Part shown: in pieces, positions 6,639 through 15,413 of the stretch | How the letters are laid out: every line of letters starts with the position of its first letter | Numbering within the stretch: position 1 is the first letter of the stretch | Source of the DNA: a virus | Length of the DNA: 28,744 bases | IMG/VR virus record: IMGVR_UViG_3300027861_000150 | Coordinates: 1-28,744 of that record | Reading direction: 5' to 3' (one strand) | Translations under genes and position numbers: made by a program | Notes under the pieces: generated by a model | Told to the model about the DNA's origin: nothing | The model's database searches: none | The model's input: only the letters and a program-made list of their open reading frames with translations

Positions 6639-6874
6639 TAGTTGACTGTTAAATAAATTTCGTTGTCGGATGTGACGTATTTAAAGTCGTCCGTTGTAAT
6701 GTAGATGTAATTAATTATAGTTGGCGGTGTGCCTGTAATGTTGCCAATGCCTTGCGCCCAGAGCGAGCCATCGCAGCACTTTCTGGAGTAGGTGTTATTT
6801 GGACACAAACAACCTCTGCGACCACCTCGCCTTGATGAAGTTGCGTTGTAATAGCGCAGCTTATCCTTCCTCAT
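6638..6874 (-). CDS. Small Cys-rich phage protein, 78 aa
   Basis: The protein begins MRKDKLRYYNATSSRRGGRRGCLCPNNTYSRKCCDG and has four or five Cys within 15 residues (CLC and CC), followed by GSLWAQGIG and a beta-rich tail. The CPxxTYSxKCCDGxLWAQGIG pattern is a recurrent motif in Bacteroidetes phages next to fibre genes. The Cys may form disulfides or bind metal. It overlaps the protease gene by 14 nt and the fibre gene by 1 nt. It is probably a small virion or fibre-attachment protein. Confidence 0.7.
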   Translation of the reverse strand: MRKDKLRYYNATSSRRGGRRGCLCPNNTYSRKCCDGSLWAQGIGNITGTPPTIINYIYITTDDFKYVTSDNEIYLTVN

Positions 6875-7814
6875 CTAAGCTGTTGATTTTAGATGTCGCC
6901 CAACTCAATGCAGATTTACCGCCCCAAAGTAAGTAGCTAATCGTTCCGCAAGCCTCTGTATCTGAAGCATCATAATACTCTGCAGCTCTGCTCAGATAGC
7001 TTTTCATTCGCTTGATAGTTTCAATGCTCACAGGTTTGCCTTGCGCTAACTGCTGCGCTCTAATCTTACCGACTTGAGTAGCGCATTTGTTATTTACCTT
7101 CTCGTTCAATTCAAGACCTCGTTTCGCGTTGTTCTTTACTGCATCTGGGTAGTCACTATATGACTCCATTGAAATACGCTTTCCGCTTTTGGTTCGCTTG
7201 TCCTTTTTGATTACCGCCTTGACTTCCTTCAGTAGGTACTCCTTTTCTTCTGCCTCAAATTCAGCGAAGATTGTGTCTATATTTTCAACGGCTTTAAGTT
7301 CTGTCTTATCGGCAAAGTAACCTTCGATTGAAAATCCTTTTACCTTACCTGTCTTGACGAAGTCATTCCAAACCTCATCGTTGTCAACTTTTACGCTGAC
7401 CATCCAAGTGCCGACCGGCATTGATAAACCGTAATACGCTGACTTATCTTTTTCACTATCGTCAACCAACCAAGATTCCACAACCGTCAGGTCACTCAAC
7501 TTAAGTTCGTGTTCCAAAGTGCTTTTGGCTTGATTGCCTTGCTTGAGAAAAAGCTGCGATGCTTTGGCTATGGTTTCCTTTGAAAAGTAAACGTAGAATT
7601 CATCCTCGCCATTCTTTCGGAATATGGTTTTGTTTGGAATCAAAGCTGCGCCCATCAGAACTCGCTTCTCCTTATCCACTTCAGCGAGTTTAATTTCTTG
7701 CTCTTTGCTAAGTGCAATGAAGTCTGACTCAATAGCTGGTGATTCCACTATGCTAATTGCGTTTACTCCAGCGTCAATACTTTCTTCGTCAAGGATTAAT
7801 TCAATAATCTTCAT
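6861..7814 (-). CDS. XkdF-like (S78_2) prohead protease with C-terminal accessory domain
   Basis: Residues about 50-170 match the XkdF-type putative serine protease: VLMGAALIPNKTIFR, then FYVYFSKETI, EHEL (His102 likely catalytic), VVESWLV, GTWMVSVKV and GFSIEG (Ser162 likely nucleophile). Residues about 215-315 form a second domain also known in other phages (VGKIRAQQLAQGKPVSIETI, AEYYDASDTEACGTISYLLWGG). Prohead proteases cut scaffold and capsid during maturation. It lies after the tape measure gene, not beside the capsid. A late-promoter motif sits just before the ATG. The fold call is firm; catalytic residues are inferred by pattern. Confidence 0.8.
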   Translation of the reverse strand: MKIIELILDEESIDAGVNAISIVESPAIESDFIALSKEQEIKLAEVDKEKRVLMGAALIPNKTIFRKNGEDEFYVYFSKETIAKASQLFLKQGNQAKSTLEHELKLSDLTVVESWLVDDSEKDKSAYYGLSMPVGTWMVSVKVDNDEVWNDFVKTGKVKGFSIEGYFADKTELKAVENIDTIFAEFEAEEKEYLLKEVKAVIKKDKRTKSGKRISMESYSDYPDAVKNNAKRGLELNEKVNNKCATQVGKIRAQQLAQGKPVSIETIKRMKSYLSRAAEYYDASDTEACGTISYLLWGGKSALSWATSKINSLDEEG

Positions 7815-7844
7815 AGTTAATAAACGAATTTTTTAGGTTTTGTT
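7815..7844 (-). promoter_or_regulatory. Candidate phage late promoter (ECF-type), copy 3
   Basis: On the minus strand AAC at 7844..7842, 15 bases, CGTTTAT at 7826..7820, five bases and the protease ATG. The leader resembles copy 1 closely (ACAAAAYCTRAAAAATTCG). It occupies the whole gap between the tape measure stop and the protease start. Confidence 0.6.
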
Positions 7845-7845
7845 T

Positions 7846-9636
7846 TTATGGAAACGATGCTTTGTTTCGGCTATTTCTATCAAGGCTCTGCTGGCTGGTT
7901 ACATCAGTCGCTACAACGTAGGCTTTAACAGGTTGCTGATTCTGGTCTGCAATGCTGCCTGCCACTTGGTTGAATCCGCTTGTTCCTACTGTGTTGAACT
8001 GTGGAGTGCCACCACCTGCTGCGCCTGCTCCGCCTGTTGCACCGCTAAGTGAAGCTGATGCACCACCGCCGCCGCCGCCTAATGATTTCATAGCTGTATC
8101 TGTTGCCTTGATGATTCCGGCTACTGATGCTACTCCTGCTGCTACTGTTGCCGCAATTACAGGTATAGCTGAAACTCCTGATGAGGCAATGGCTTGTGGC
8201 GTTGCTAATGCTGCTACGCTTGCCGCTTTTACAGAAATTATGGTTTTGGCAATACCTACCGCGCTATCTGCAAGAACAGCCGCCTTCTGTACTTTCTTGT
8301 TTTCGCCTTGAAACATTTCAACTATGCCAATTACTGAGCCAACTGTATCGAGATATTGTAATTGAATATCTGATTTTGCTTGCGCTTCTGCGGCTGTGTT
8401 TTGAATGCTTTGCTGCGCTAAAATTTTTGATTGTGCATCGTACTTTTTTCGAATTTCTATATCTGTTGATTGTTGCTTTTCAGTTATTTGATTTTGCAGT
8501 TCGGCATTACCTTCGGCTTGCGCATAAAGAGCATCGTATTTTCGAGCATTTGCCATCAGCTCCTTATCTATTCCTTGCTCCATTATCTGAAAGCGAATAT
8601 TATCTAATAAGTTTTGCCTTGTTATTAATGCTTTAACTCTATCTTCTTCTTCTTTGGCTGCTAATTTTTTTGCATCGTCAATCTTTTTTTGGTTTGCCAA
8701 TCTTTCTTTTGCTGCCTTATTCCTAGAATCTTGAATCGCTTTTATTTTTGCCTTTTCGGCTGCCTCTTCTTCTTTTCTTAATGTTTCAAGTCCTGTGCTT
8801 AATCTTTTCCGCGTATTAAATGAATTTGTTTGTAAATCAATAAGTTGAATTTCAAGTTGCGCTAATTCATCTAAATCTTCAGCCATTGATTCGCTTTGCT
8901 CAACTGCTATGGTTTGCTGCTCAAGTTTTCTTTGCGCTAATGAAATAGCTTTTTCTGCTGTTTCAATTTCAAGTTTATTAGCTTTTTCAAGTGCTTGAAT
9001 CCTTTTTTGATAAGTTTTAGTTTCATCTTCTGCTATTAATCTCGCTTCTGCTATTATCTGATTGGTTTTCGCGCGTTCAACTCCAAACTCACGCTCTTGG
9101 TCTTTAATTTTTTGCAATTCTCGCGTCAGGTTAATCATTGCCTCAGTTTCTTTGGCTATTTCATCACCTATTCCTGAAACGGCATTTTTAGCTACCTCCG
9201 CTGCTCCTGCGAAATCACCTTCAAATACTTTTATTATAGCTTCACCAATTTGTGATATTCTATCTTTTATTACATCTATTGCAGCGCCTACAGCCGCAAA
9301 AGCTACCTCTAATTGTTCCGCGCCTTTTTTAGTATTTTGAAAATATGAAACCAACGCACCGACAGCAACCAATAAAGCACCAATACCTGTACCTATTAAT
9401 GCAAGTTTGAATACTTTTAATCCTGATACACCTGTCTTGATTCCTTTGGCTAATTTCATAAAGCCCGAAATTGCGCCACCTGTCATTTTATCAAGTTGAC
9501 TTGTAAGCCCTGCTGTTGCTTTATTTGTTTCTTTTAAATTAGTATTGGTTTTTTTGATGTCTTTATTTAACGCCTTAACATCCGAACTTTTAGTATCTAT
9601 TTCTATTTCGACAACTTTTTTAATTGTATCAGCCAT
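7846..9636 (-). CDS. Tail tape measure protein
   Basis: At 596 aa this is a typical small tape measure. It has a basic helical N-terminus, a hydrophobic segment (about residues 76-100, VFKLALIGTGIGALLVAVGA), long charged heptad-like coiled coils (about 165-400), and a second Ala/Val-rich hydrophobic stretch (about 470-510). A Gly-rich linker (LGGGGGGASAS) lies near residue 525. Tape measures fix tail length, by the usual approximation of 0.15 nm per residue, giving a tail near 90 nm. No sheath or baseplate-wedge gene is visible, so a siphovirus tail is inferred. It overlaps the 47-aa gene by 8 nt. Confidence 0.85.
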   Translation of the reverse strand: MADTIKKVVEIEIDTKSSDVKALNKDIKKTNTNLKETNKATAGLTSQLDKMTGGAISGFMKLAKGIKTGVSGLKVFKLALIGTGIGALLVAVGALVSYFQNTKKGAEQLEVAFAAVGAAIDVIKDRISQIGEAIIKVFEGDFAGAAEVAKNAVSGIGDEIAKETEAMINLTRELQKIKDQEREFGVERAKTNQIIAEARLIAEDETKTYQKRIQALEKANKLEIETAEKAISLAQRKLEQQTIAVEQSESMAEDLDELAQLEIQLIDLQTNSFNTRKRLSTGLETLRKEEEAAEKAKIKAIQDSRNKAAKERLANQKKIDDAKKLAAKEEEDRVKALITRQNLLDNIRFQIMEQGIDKELMANARKYDALYAQAEGNAELQNQITEKQQSTDIEIRKKYDAQSKILAQQSIQNTAAEAQAKSDIQLQYLDTVGSVIGIVEMFQGENKKVQKAAVLADSAVGIAKTIISVKAASVAALATPQAIASSGVSAIPVIAATVAAGVASVAGIIKATDTAMKSLGGGGGGASASLSGATGGAGAAGGGTPQFNTVGTSGFNQVAGSIADQNQQPVKAYVVATDVTSQQSLDRNSRNKASFP

Positions 9637-9772
9637 TCTCTTGGAGTTTAAAGTAGTTCTTAAATTCGGTTAAGTTCTGTGGCACTTTATACTTGCCCTT
9701 TGCAAATTGAGTCAACTGACCGCCATCGTGCCAATCGTCTGTTTTTAGTAGTTCTATAATATTCTTTATCAT
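9629..9772 (-). CDS. Small protein, 47 aa, between tail protein and tape measure
   Basis: ATG at 9772 shares a base with the TAA of the preceding 844-aa tail gene (TAATG). The TGA at 9629 overlaps the tape measure start by 8 nt. The product (MIKNIIELLKTDDWHDGGQL...YFKLQENG) is predicted to be helical with no membrane segment. The coupled boundaries on both sides strongly support translation. Small genes at this location in siphophages can be tail chaperones or tip factors; I cannot assign this one. Confidence 0.65.
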   Translation of the reverse strand: MIKNIIELLKTDDWHDGGQLTQFAKGKYKVPQNLTEFKNYFKLQENG

Positions 9773-12306
9773 TAGTCCACAAGTGTTAAAAGTTCAAACA
9801 TAGCTTCGCCTGTCGTTAGGTTGAGCCGCATATTATTTATCGTGTATTTCTTGGCGCTTATCGTCAGCACATCATTGACCTTAATCTCTAACATTAGATG
9901 CAATGGCAATATTGCTTTCAACATTGTCCTACGCATTGACAAATCGTATAGGTCAGTTATGTAATCTTCCCAGAATGATTTGTAAATCGTTGGACTTGTC
10001 GCTGTATCTGTTTCCAAAGTAAACGGATTCACTTCCGCGCCAAAATTCAAACTTTGAGTATAGGTGTTATCCTTGTCGTTGTATTGATAACAAACATTAT
10101 ACTGAGTGTGCTTATCTGCTCCATAAGCCTCGTTTGCATAAAAATCTCTAAACGAAAACTCTGTCTCTCCAACGGTTGCGAGATTTTGAGTTGCTCCTCT
10201 GTAAAACATAACAGTACCTCCACCTATCGGCGTGAAGTTTTTATCAATGTAGTGGCAAACCATCAATTGACTTAGAAACTGTGAATCGCTTATTTGTGGT
10301 ATGTAGTTAGTTAACCTTGACCAGCTTGGATTCTCGAATGGAACTTCCAATGCAAATTTTTCTGAACTTATAGCATCTCCAAAGCTGTCTCTAATTTTAG
10401 TAATTGAATCACCGTATCCAATGCCAGCGTGAATTTGTGCAAAGTTTTGACCAATTACTGATTCGGTTGGTTCAAAATTAAATTTCAATTCATTGTATAG
10501 TTCAGCAGGCTGGACATTAACCTCATCCATATCGACATACTTTGTAATATCTACGTTGCTACCTAATGCTTTCCAATCATCAAAAGTTTCTACTTGAAAA
10601 GTGCTGCCATCAACAGGTAATATCACGAGATTAAACATCTGAATAATTCCTTGCAGCCAATCAATAATCATCTGGTCTGGTAGACCTCCATCAATACTTA
10701 AACTCTCGCCTGTCAAGCTATCGGTATAGGAATAATTGAAATACCTAAAGTCGCAAGTGGATGAGGTGTCCATCTCTTGGTATGTATTTGATACTGAAAA
10801 ATTTAAGTAAGTTGTGTCGCTGGCTATCGTCCAATTGAACAACTCAGGAAAATTGGACTTGACATAAAACTTTAGGTTTCTATCTGTGCCTTGATTTGGT
10901 ATCACAAAGCTATGACCTAACTCTCTGCCAGCATCAAAGTAAACCGTTTCAAAAACTGCGCTTGTATCAATATCATAAGCCACCAGCTTCACCTTTGGCA
11001 TTGGTAAAGTGTCATTTACTGCATCTAACAATGATTGCAATACGTTTATACCTACAACCACGACCACTTGACCGCTATTCGCAGGCACATTCAATACGCC
11101 TGTGCTTGTGTTATAATTTGGGTTTCCTATCAAAGTGCCGCCTGTAATCTGGACATAATCCATATTGTAATGGTCTCCGAAGCCTTCGTATCGGTTAGAC
11201 CATAGATACAAGTCTTGCCAAGCATCGCTCGCCCAAAAACCGCCTGTGAATGAAACGGAGTATTTCGATTCTATCGCAGTCAAAACTGTGTCAGCAGAAA
11301 TAGCTGGCTTCAATTCATACTTCAAACCGCCTTGAGCCGAATACGCATACTTTACTATGGCTGAATACACAACGCCTCCAGCCTCCATTGATACGCTAAT
11401 GTCCAACTCCCAATCACAATTAGGATAGTCGTAAAAGGCTGGAAATATATATTTTGGCGGTACGCTTCTATTTACAGTTACAAAGCCAGCGCTTGTTCCT
11501 GTGCCGACAATATTGCCAACAGTAGCAAATCCATCATTGACATCGTAAAACTTCATACTCCAAGAAACAGGCTTCGCCATTCTCATATTCCAAATGAAAT
11601 TATCTGAGCCAGATGCGCTTGCAAACTGATTGAAATAATATAATTCACTATTGTATATTTCCTTAACAGTTCCTCCATCAACGTCTGACTGAATACTGAC
11701 ATCGTAAGGAATTAACGCCAATCGTTTATCAAGTTGTGTGATAATATTACCTGTGTACGGCTTGGTGTTTATTGAATTGTAAATACCATTACCTACGCCT
11801 TGTAGATTCCAATTTCTGCTTGATGTTGCTAATGGTACAAATTTGCTACCAGCGCCTACTGTGTTTTCAATTGCATCATCAAAAGTATCGTAGCGCAGCT
11901 TTAATTCCTCATTTGTTCCAAGTTCTGGAATAGTGTCCTTTCCAAAAATGTCAGTTAGGTTAGTCATTTCGCTGAAGAATTCAACCTCGTAAAAATCAAT
12001 GCTTCCGTTCTTTAATACTGCGCGTTTGAGCCAAATATAACCGCTTCTAAAAGGTAAGGTGTTTATGTCTATTCGTGCAGCTTTTTTGGTCGCAGGATTG
12101 AAGCCTGTTGCAATACTCTCGTCATACCAATGAGACATCACAATGTTGTTCTGTTTTGATGCTGGAATCGTAAATGATTGTGTGAAATCAGAAAAGACTT
12201 TGCCTAAATCTCGAAAGTCCTTAACAGTTCGGTTCATCTGGATATTCTCATCTTCAAATAAATCAAGCCTATCATCACCAATATAAACTTCAACATTCAA
12301 CCTCAT
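9772..12306 (-). CDS. Large tail protein (tail tip or baseplate-like)
   Basis: This 844-aa protein begins MRLNVEVYIGDDRLDLFEDE and continues with FRDLGKVFSDFTQSFTIPAS, a pattern shared with large tail proteins next to the tape measure in Bacteroidetes siphophages. It is beta-rich with many Asn, Tyr and Asp and no catalytic motif that I recognise. The C-terminus (VLTISAKKYTINNMRLNLTTGEAMFELLTL) looks like a gp27/Dit-like beta region, which suggests a distal-tail or tail-tip hub, but this is weak. Start ATG follows a non-coding repeat element at 12.31-12.38 kb. Confidence 0.65.
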   Translation of the reverse strand: MRLNVEVYIGDDRLDLFEDENIQMNRTVKDFRDLGKVFSDFTQSFTIPASKQNNIVMSHWYDESIATGFNPATKKAARIDINTLPFRSGYIWLKRAVLKNGSIDFYEVEFFSEMTNLTDIFGKDTIPELGTNEELKLRYDTFDDAIENTVGAGSKFVPLATSSRNWNLQGVGNGIYNSINTKPYTGNIITQLDKRLALIPYDVSIQSDVDGGTVKEIYNSELYYFNQFASASGSDNFIWNMRMAKPVSWSMKFYDVNDGFATVGNIVGTGTSAGFVTVNRSVPPKYIFPAFYDYPNCDWELDISVSMEAGGVVYSAIVKYAYSAQGGLKYELKPAISADTVLTAIESKYSVSFTGGFWASDAWQDLYLWSNRYEGFGDHYNMDYVQITGGTLIGNPNYNTSTGVLNVPANSGQVVVVVGINVLQSLLDAVNDTLPMPKVKLVAYDIDTSAVFETVYFDAGRELGHSFVIPNQGTDRNLKFYVKSNFPELFNWTIASDTTYLNFSVSNTYQEMDTSSTCDFRYFNYSYTDSLTGESLSIDGGLPDQMIIDWLQGIIQMFNLVILPVDGSTFQVETFDDWKALGSNVDITKYVDMDEVNVQPAELYNELKFNFEPTESVIGQNFAQIHAGIGYGDSITKIRDSFGDAISSEKFALEVPFENPSWSRLTNYIPQISDSQFLSQLMVCHYIDKNFTPIGGGTVMFYRGATQNLATVGETEFSFRDFYANEAYGADKHTQYNVCYQYNDKDNTYTQSLNFGAEVNPFTLETDTATSPTIYKSFWEDYITDLYDLSMRRTMLKAILPLHLMLEIKVNDVLTISAKKYTINNMRLNLTTGEAMFELLTLVD

Positions 12307-12310
12307 AATT

Positions 12311-12380
12311 ATCTTGTCTTATCTTGTCTTATCTTGTCTTGTGGCATTGCGAAATGTATGCGACCGCAATGCGACCGCAT
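12311..12380. other. Ori-like composite repeat element, site B
   Basis: Between two tail genes the plus strand shows three exact copies of ATCTTGTCTT (12311..12340), then GGCATTGC (12343..12350), seven bases, and two ATGCGACCGC boxes 11 bp apart (12358 and 12369). Inside the DUF4373 initiator gene the same order recurs: pyrimidine tract, GGCATTGC, N7, ATGCGGTCGCAT. The boxes are near-palindromic. This is a candidate initiator-binding or origin sequence. Alternatives are a packaging or regulatory site. Confidence 0.6.
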
Positions 12381-12405
12381 AAACAAACTTTCAACTGCTT
12401 GATTA

Positions 12406-14088
12406 TCAGACCACATCATTCAATTCGTTGTAAGCAAAGTCAAAGGTCAACGCGTAATTTATCAACTTATCGTTTACAGATTTCTTAAACTCAACTTGGT
12501 TGGTTTGGATTGTTACAGGAGTAAACACATCGTCAATAATTAGCACAATGCTTTCGCTCAAAAGTATTTCTTCAAGGAGTAAACTAAACGACTCATTTAC
12601 AAATCCTGTATTGACAATAATAGACTTGAATCCGTTTACATTATATCTCAGCTTTTGCGCAGCATTAAGATTGTATGTGTACGCATTATCCACAACTTCA
12701 CCAATGTTTCTTTTGTATTTACTTTCGGTTGTTGACATCTGTGTCATTGACTTTTTCAAGAAACTGAAGCTATCCCAAAAACCAAACTTGTTTACAAATA
12801 GGCAATCAATCACTTCGTATTTTGGCTCGCAGATGATTTCATATCTCAAAACACCTTGAGCATTGACAGATGCTAAATCATTTTGTGCTGTTTCATATGG
12901 GCTTCCTAAATCCTCTCTTGCTACAAAGTGACCAACTCTCAGATAATCAAATCCATCTATCCAATTATTACACAGATTCTTTTTGCCGATAGGTAGATAA
13001 GTAACCGACTGCTCAACTTTATCAATCATATAATCTGACGGCAATATCTCTATATCAAATATATTATTGACTGTAACAGAACTAGCTGCGTTTGGCTGAA
13101 ACCATAACCACTTAACAGTATTATCGTAGTTAGGATGAGGGCCAGCTTCTGCTGCTCCACATTTGATACGACCTCTTGTAGGCACATCAGGATTATTTCT
13201 ATCAAACTCGCCTGTGAATATTGGTAGAATTGTATAACTATTCTGACCCATCTGACGATAGCAATCTGTTGCCATTATCGTGACATCGTCTTGCTTGTTT
13301 ACTGTTGGTGTCCATTGCACAGAGCCATACGCTCCTGAACCGCCTGAAGATGGTAAAAAGTTTACGCCATCTTTAAATCCACCATATCCAAAGTTTGCTG
13401 TGTAATGTTCTTCTGTTGGTGATGGGTCATCTCCTCCCTCAACAATTATTTCTTTATCTACCTCGATAAAAAGAATCTCATCTGCTTGCGCTGAATTGTT
13501 GTGGGCGAATACGATTGGATTCACCGCATTTGTGGTTGTTGTCATACAATAAAACACATTATTTCCTTCGCCATAATCAAACACAATAGACGAAGAAGTA
13601 AACGATAGAACTGTGACATCCCAAGTCGCTTCTGCATAACTGCTATCGCAAGGAGAACCACCTGTGCCAGAAAACTGAGGCGTTGTTACATACCATTTAT
13701 CGCCAACTTTTAAATTACAAAAGCTGCTAGTGCTAATATCAACAGTTAAATACCGACCTCTTTCTGCGATTGGATTTGAATTGACTGAAATATCTGTGTT
13801 GTCGCTCAATGAAAAGTAACCATACTTAATGTATTGGTCATAATGATGGTCAAGGAAATCAGATGCCAAAGGTGCAATATCAAACACAATTATACCATCA
13901 ACTGCATTGGTTTTTGACAGCGTGTACGTTTTTAAAACATTGCCTGTAACGGCTGACGCTCGGCTGCCATTCTTAATCTTAACGCTGAGAGATGCGCTTT
14001 GAATTGTCGTGCCTGTCGGTGGTACGCAGTTAATAAAGAACGGTGACCTTGTTCTGACAGGTCTATGATTTTTTAGTGCTGTTGGCAT
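12406..14088 (-). CDS. Tail protein (large, beta-rich, unknown exact role)
   Basis: This 560-aa protein starts MPTALKNHRPVRTRSPFFINC and contains VSLSV-like beta segments, several Asp/Asn-rich loops and a C-terminal region with LNAAQKLRYNVNGFKSIIVNTG and YALTFDFAYNELND. The pattern is shared with tail proteins that precede the tip protein in related Bacteroidetes phages. Function could be distal tail or adaptor; I cannot decide. An exact DnaA-box sequence (TTATCCACA, 12686..12694 on the plus strand) falls in the gene. It overlaps the head-tail gene by 26 nt. Confidence 0.65.
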   Translation of the reverse strand: MPTALKNHRPVRTRSPFFINCVPPTGTTIQSASLSVKIKNGSRASAVTGNVLKTYTLSKTNAVDGIIVFDIAPLASDFLDHHYDQYIKYGYFSLSDNTDISVNSNPIAERGRYLTVDISTSSFCNLKVGDKWYVTTPQFSGTGGSPCDSSYAEATWDVTVLSFTSSSIVFDYGEGNNVFYCMTTTTNAVNPIVFAHNNSAQADEILFIEVDKEIIVEGGDDPSPTEEHYTANFGYGGFKDGVNFLPSSGGSGAYGSVQWTPTVNKQDDVTIMATDCYRQMGQNSYTILPIFTGEFDRNNPDVPTRGRIKCGAAEAGPHPNYDNTVKWLWFQPNAASSVTVNNIFDIEILPSDYMIDKVEQSVTYLPIGKKNLCNNWIDGFDYLRVGHFVAREDLGSPYETAQNDLASVNAQGVLRYEIICEPKYEVIDCLFVNKFGFWDSFSFLKKSMTQMSTTESKYKRNIGEVVDNAYTYNLNAAQKLRYNVNGFKSIIVNTGFVNESFSLLLEEILLSESIVLIIDDVFTPVTIQTNQVEFKKSVNDKLINYALTFDFAYNELNDVV

Positions 14089-14653
14089 TGAGTAGGTCTA
14101 TTTGTGATTCAATATAATCTATATTATCTTGCGCAATGGCTTCTTGAAGTTGACTGAATAGTTTTTCCTCTTGGCTATCATAAGCATCCGTGAAGAAGTT
14201 GGTTGCTGGTATTCCGTACTTTTTAATCTTGCGATTGATTACATACGCTAATCCTTTTATTGCTGTGGCTTTTTGTTCAGCATTTTTAAAGGTTTTAAAC
14301 CTACCTGTTTTTAAATCTCTAATTCGTAATGGCTTTTTCTTAATCCAATCAATCAAGACTTGCGGAGGAACGCCTTTACCTGATCGCCTTCCTTTATCTA
14401 CATTGAATCCATACTCCAACATCTTGAAGATTATGAAGCCTTTGCTGAACCTTCCATCTTTAGTGGTTGTCTTTAATTCAGATGTAATTGAATTTCGGAG
14501 ATTGCCGCTATTATCAATGCGCTTCTTGTAGCTTTTACCGCGTGAATTTTTGGCGGTGTAGGTTTTACCTACGTTGATTTTAGCTAATCGAACCACGTTA
14601 TCAGCGAAGTCAGCTAAGACTTTATCTCTTGCTCCTTTTACTCTGCCAGCCAT
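14063..14653 (-). CDS. HK97 gp10-like head-tail or tail-completion protein
   Basis: At 196 aa it has a basic N-terminal part with NVGKTYTAKN, a central EYGFNVDKGRRSGKGVPP, then IDWIKKKPLRIRD and IPATNFFTDAY. This ordered pattern (VDxGRRxGKxVP, then KPxNFFxDA) is typical of gp10-like connector proteins that attach tails to heads. It lies between two small genes sharing 1-nt and 26-nt overlaps, as in HK97-type connector clusters. The C-terminal extension (NIDYIESQIDLLNAN) is species-specific. Confident on class, less so on exact role. Confidence 0.75.
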   Translation of the reverse strand: MAGRVKGARDKVLADFADNVVRLAKINVGKTYTAKNSRGKSYKKRIDNSGNLRNSITSELKTTTKDGRFSKGFIIFKMLEYGFNVDKGRRSGKGVPPQVLIDWIKKKPLRIRDLKTGRFKTFKNAEQKATAIKGLAYVINRKIKKYGIPATNFFTDAYDSQEEKLFSQLQEAIAQDNIDYIESQIDLLNANSTKKS

Positions 14654-15117
14654 CAGATGCAGATTTCTGTATTCGGTACGTCAATAGCAATGTCGATTGC
14701 CCAACCAGCAAGCAGATTTTCAAACCTATCTTGAAAAGGCGTTGCAGTTACTGAATCAGTCAGTTGAAAGTTGTTGCTGAAAGCTGTGCCTCTTCTTAGT
14801 TGCTCGACTAATCTATTACAAACTTGAAGCTGAGTATTCCAGATATCTTGCAAATTATCCATTCCGTAATACGGCTCAGTCTCATTTCTAAGTTGGCTTT
14901 TATTGATGTCCACAACATCCATACAGATGACTGTGAAGTTCAAGGTCATTGTCGAGCCATTTAAAGACGTATCGCCAACGATAATGTGAGCCAATGGAAA
15001 AATACTTTGCTTCGCTAAATCAGCCTCGCTAACGTCTCCTATCGTCACCACGTTTACATTATTATCTGCAATCAATAAGTCGTGTAGCTTTTGCGTTACT
15101 GTATAAAATTGTCTCAT
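14653..15117 (-). CDS. Tail completion/terminator-like protein
   Basis: This 154-aa protein (MRQFYTVTQKLHDLLIADNNVN) carries the segment IFPLAHIIVGDTSLNGSTMT followed by TVICMDVVD. That pattern, small alpha/beta with a conserved Leu/Pro strand, resembles tail-terminator proteins of Bacteroidetes siphophages. The end overlaps the gp10-like start by one base. The start overlaps the downstream-frame chaperone stop by 4 nt (ATGA). Assignment is by position and pattern and is tentative. Confidence 0.6.
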   Translation of the reverse strand: MRQFYTVTQKLHDLLIADNNVNVVTIGDVSEADLAKQSIFPLAHIIVGDTSLNGSTMTLNFTVICMDVVDINKSQLRNETEPYYGMDNLQDIWNTQLQVCNRLVEQLRRGTAFSNNFQLTDSVTATPFQDRFENLLAGWAIDIAIDVPNTEICI

Positions 15118-15413
15118 CCTCTTTGCTTGCGTTTTATTTCGTTGCTTTCTATTTCGTTTTTTTGCTTGTCAAAGGTCAATTTAAGCAGACATTGATGGAG
15201 TGCCAATTTTGTGACTGCATCAATTCGAGTGACGCTTCCATCTGCGAGATGAACGATGGACTGATACCATCCCCATCGCTGTCCAAACTGTGCTCGCTCT
15301 CCATATTCGTTGTCATCAACTCCTCCTGTAAATAGGTCTTCATATCGGTCAGCAATTCTTTTCCTAAATTCCAAAAAAAAAGCATCGCGCCAAGTGCAGT
15401 CTCTAAATCGCAA
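15114..15413 (-). CDS. Tail assembly chaperone, -1 frame extension (probably made by frameshifting)
   Basis: This 99-aa frame overlaps the upstream chaperone by 238 nt. It has no ATG at all; the only early initiators are TTG codons (15413, 15374). Its C-terminal half (FGQRWGWYQSIVHLADGSVTR, then ALHQCLLKLTFDKQKNEIE) matches a conserved Bacteroidetes phage domain, so it is surely translated. The most economical way is -1 slippage in the nine-T run at 15381..15373 of the upstream gene, giving a 252-aa fusion as in the lambda G/G-T pair. Independent start at TTG is the alternative. It ends with ATGA overlap into the next gene. Confidence 0.75.
   Translation of the reverse strand: MRFRDCTWRDAFFLEFRKRIADRYEDLFTGGVDDNEYGERAQFGQRWGWYQSIVHLADGSVTRIDAVTKLALHQCLLKLTFDKQKNEIESNEIKRKQRG

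Noticed and set aside
7401-7425. CGACCGGCATTG in the protease gene, similar to an ori-like box
   Set aside because: A single partial match within coding sequence, without the GGCATTGC-N7 arrangement or the pyrimidine repeats.
7952-8311. Plus-strand ORF of about 119 codons rich in Pro and Ala
   Set aside because: It is antisense to the tape measure gene and its composition is what the Gly/Ala-rich tape measure codons give when read on the other strand.
12309-12380. Possible 23-aa ORF on the minus strand (MRSHCGRIHFAMPQDKIRQD...)
   Set aside because: Its sequence is entirely explained by the repeat boxes and tandem repeats of site B, and it has no coupling to the flanking genes. The DNA element is the better explanation.
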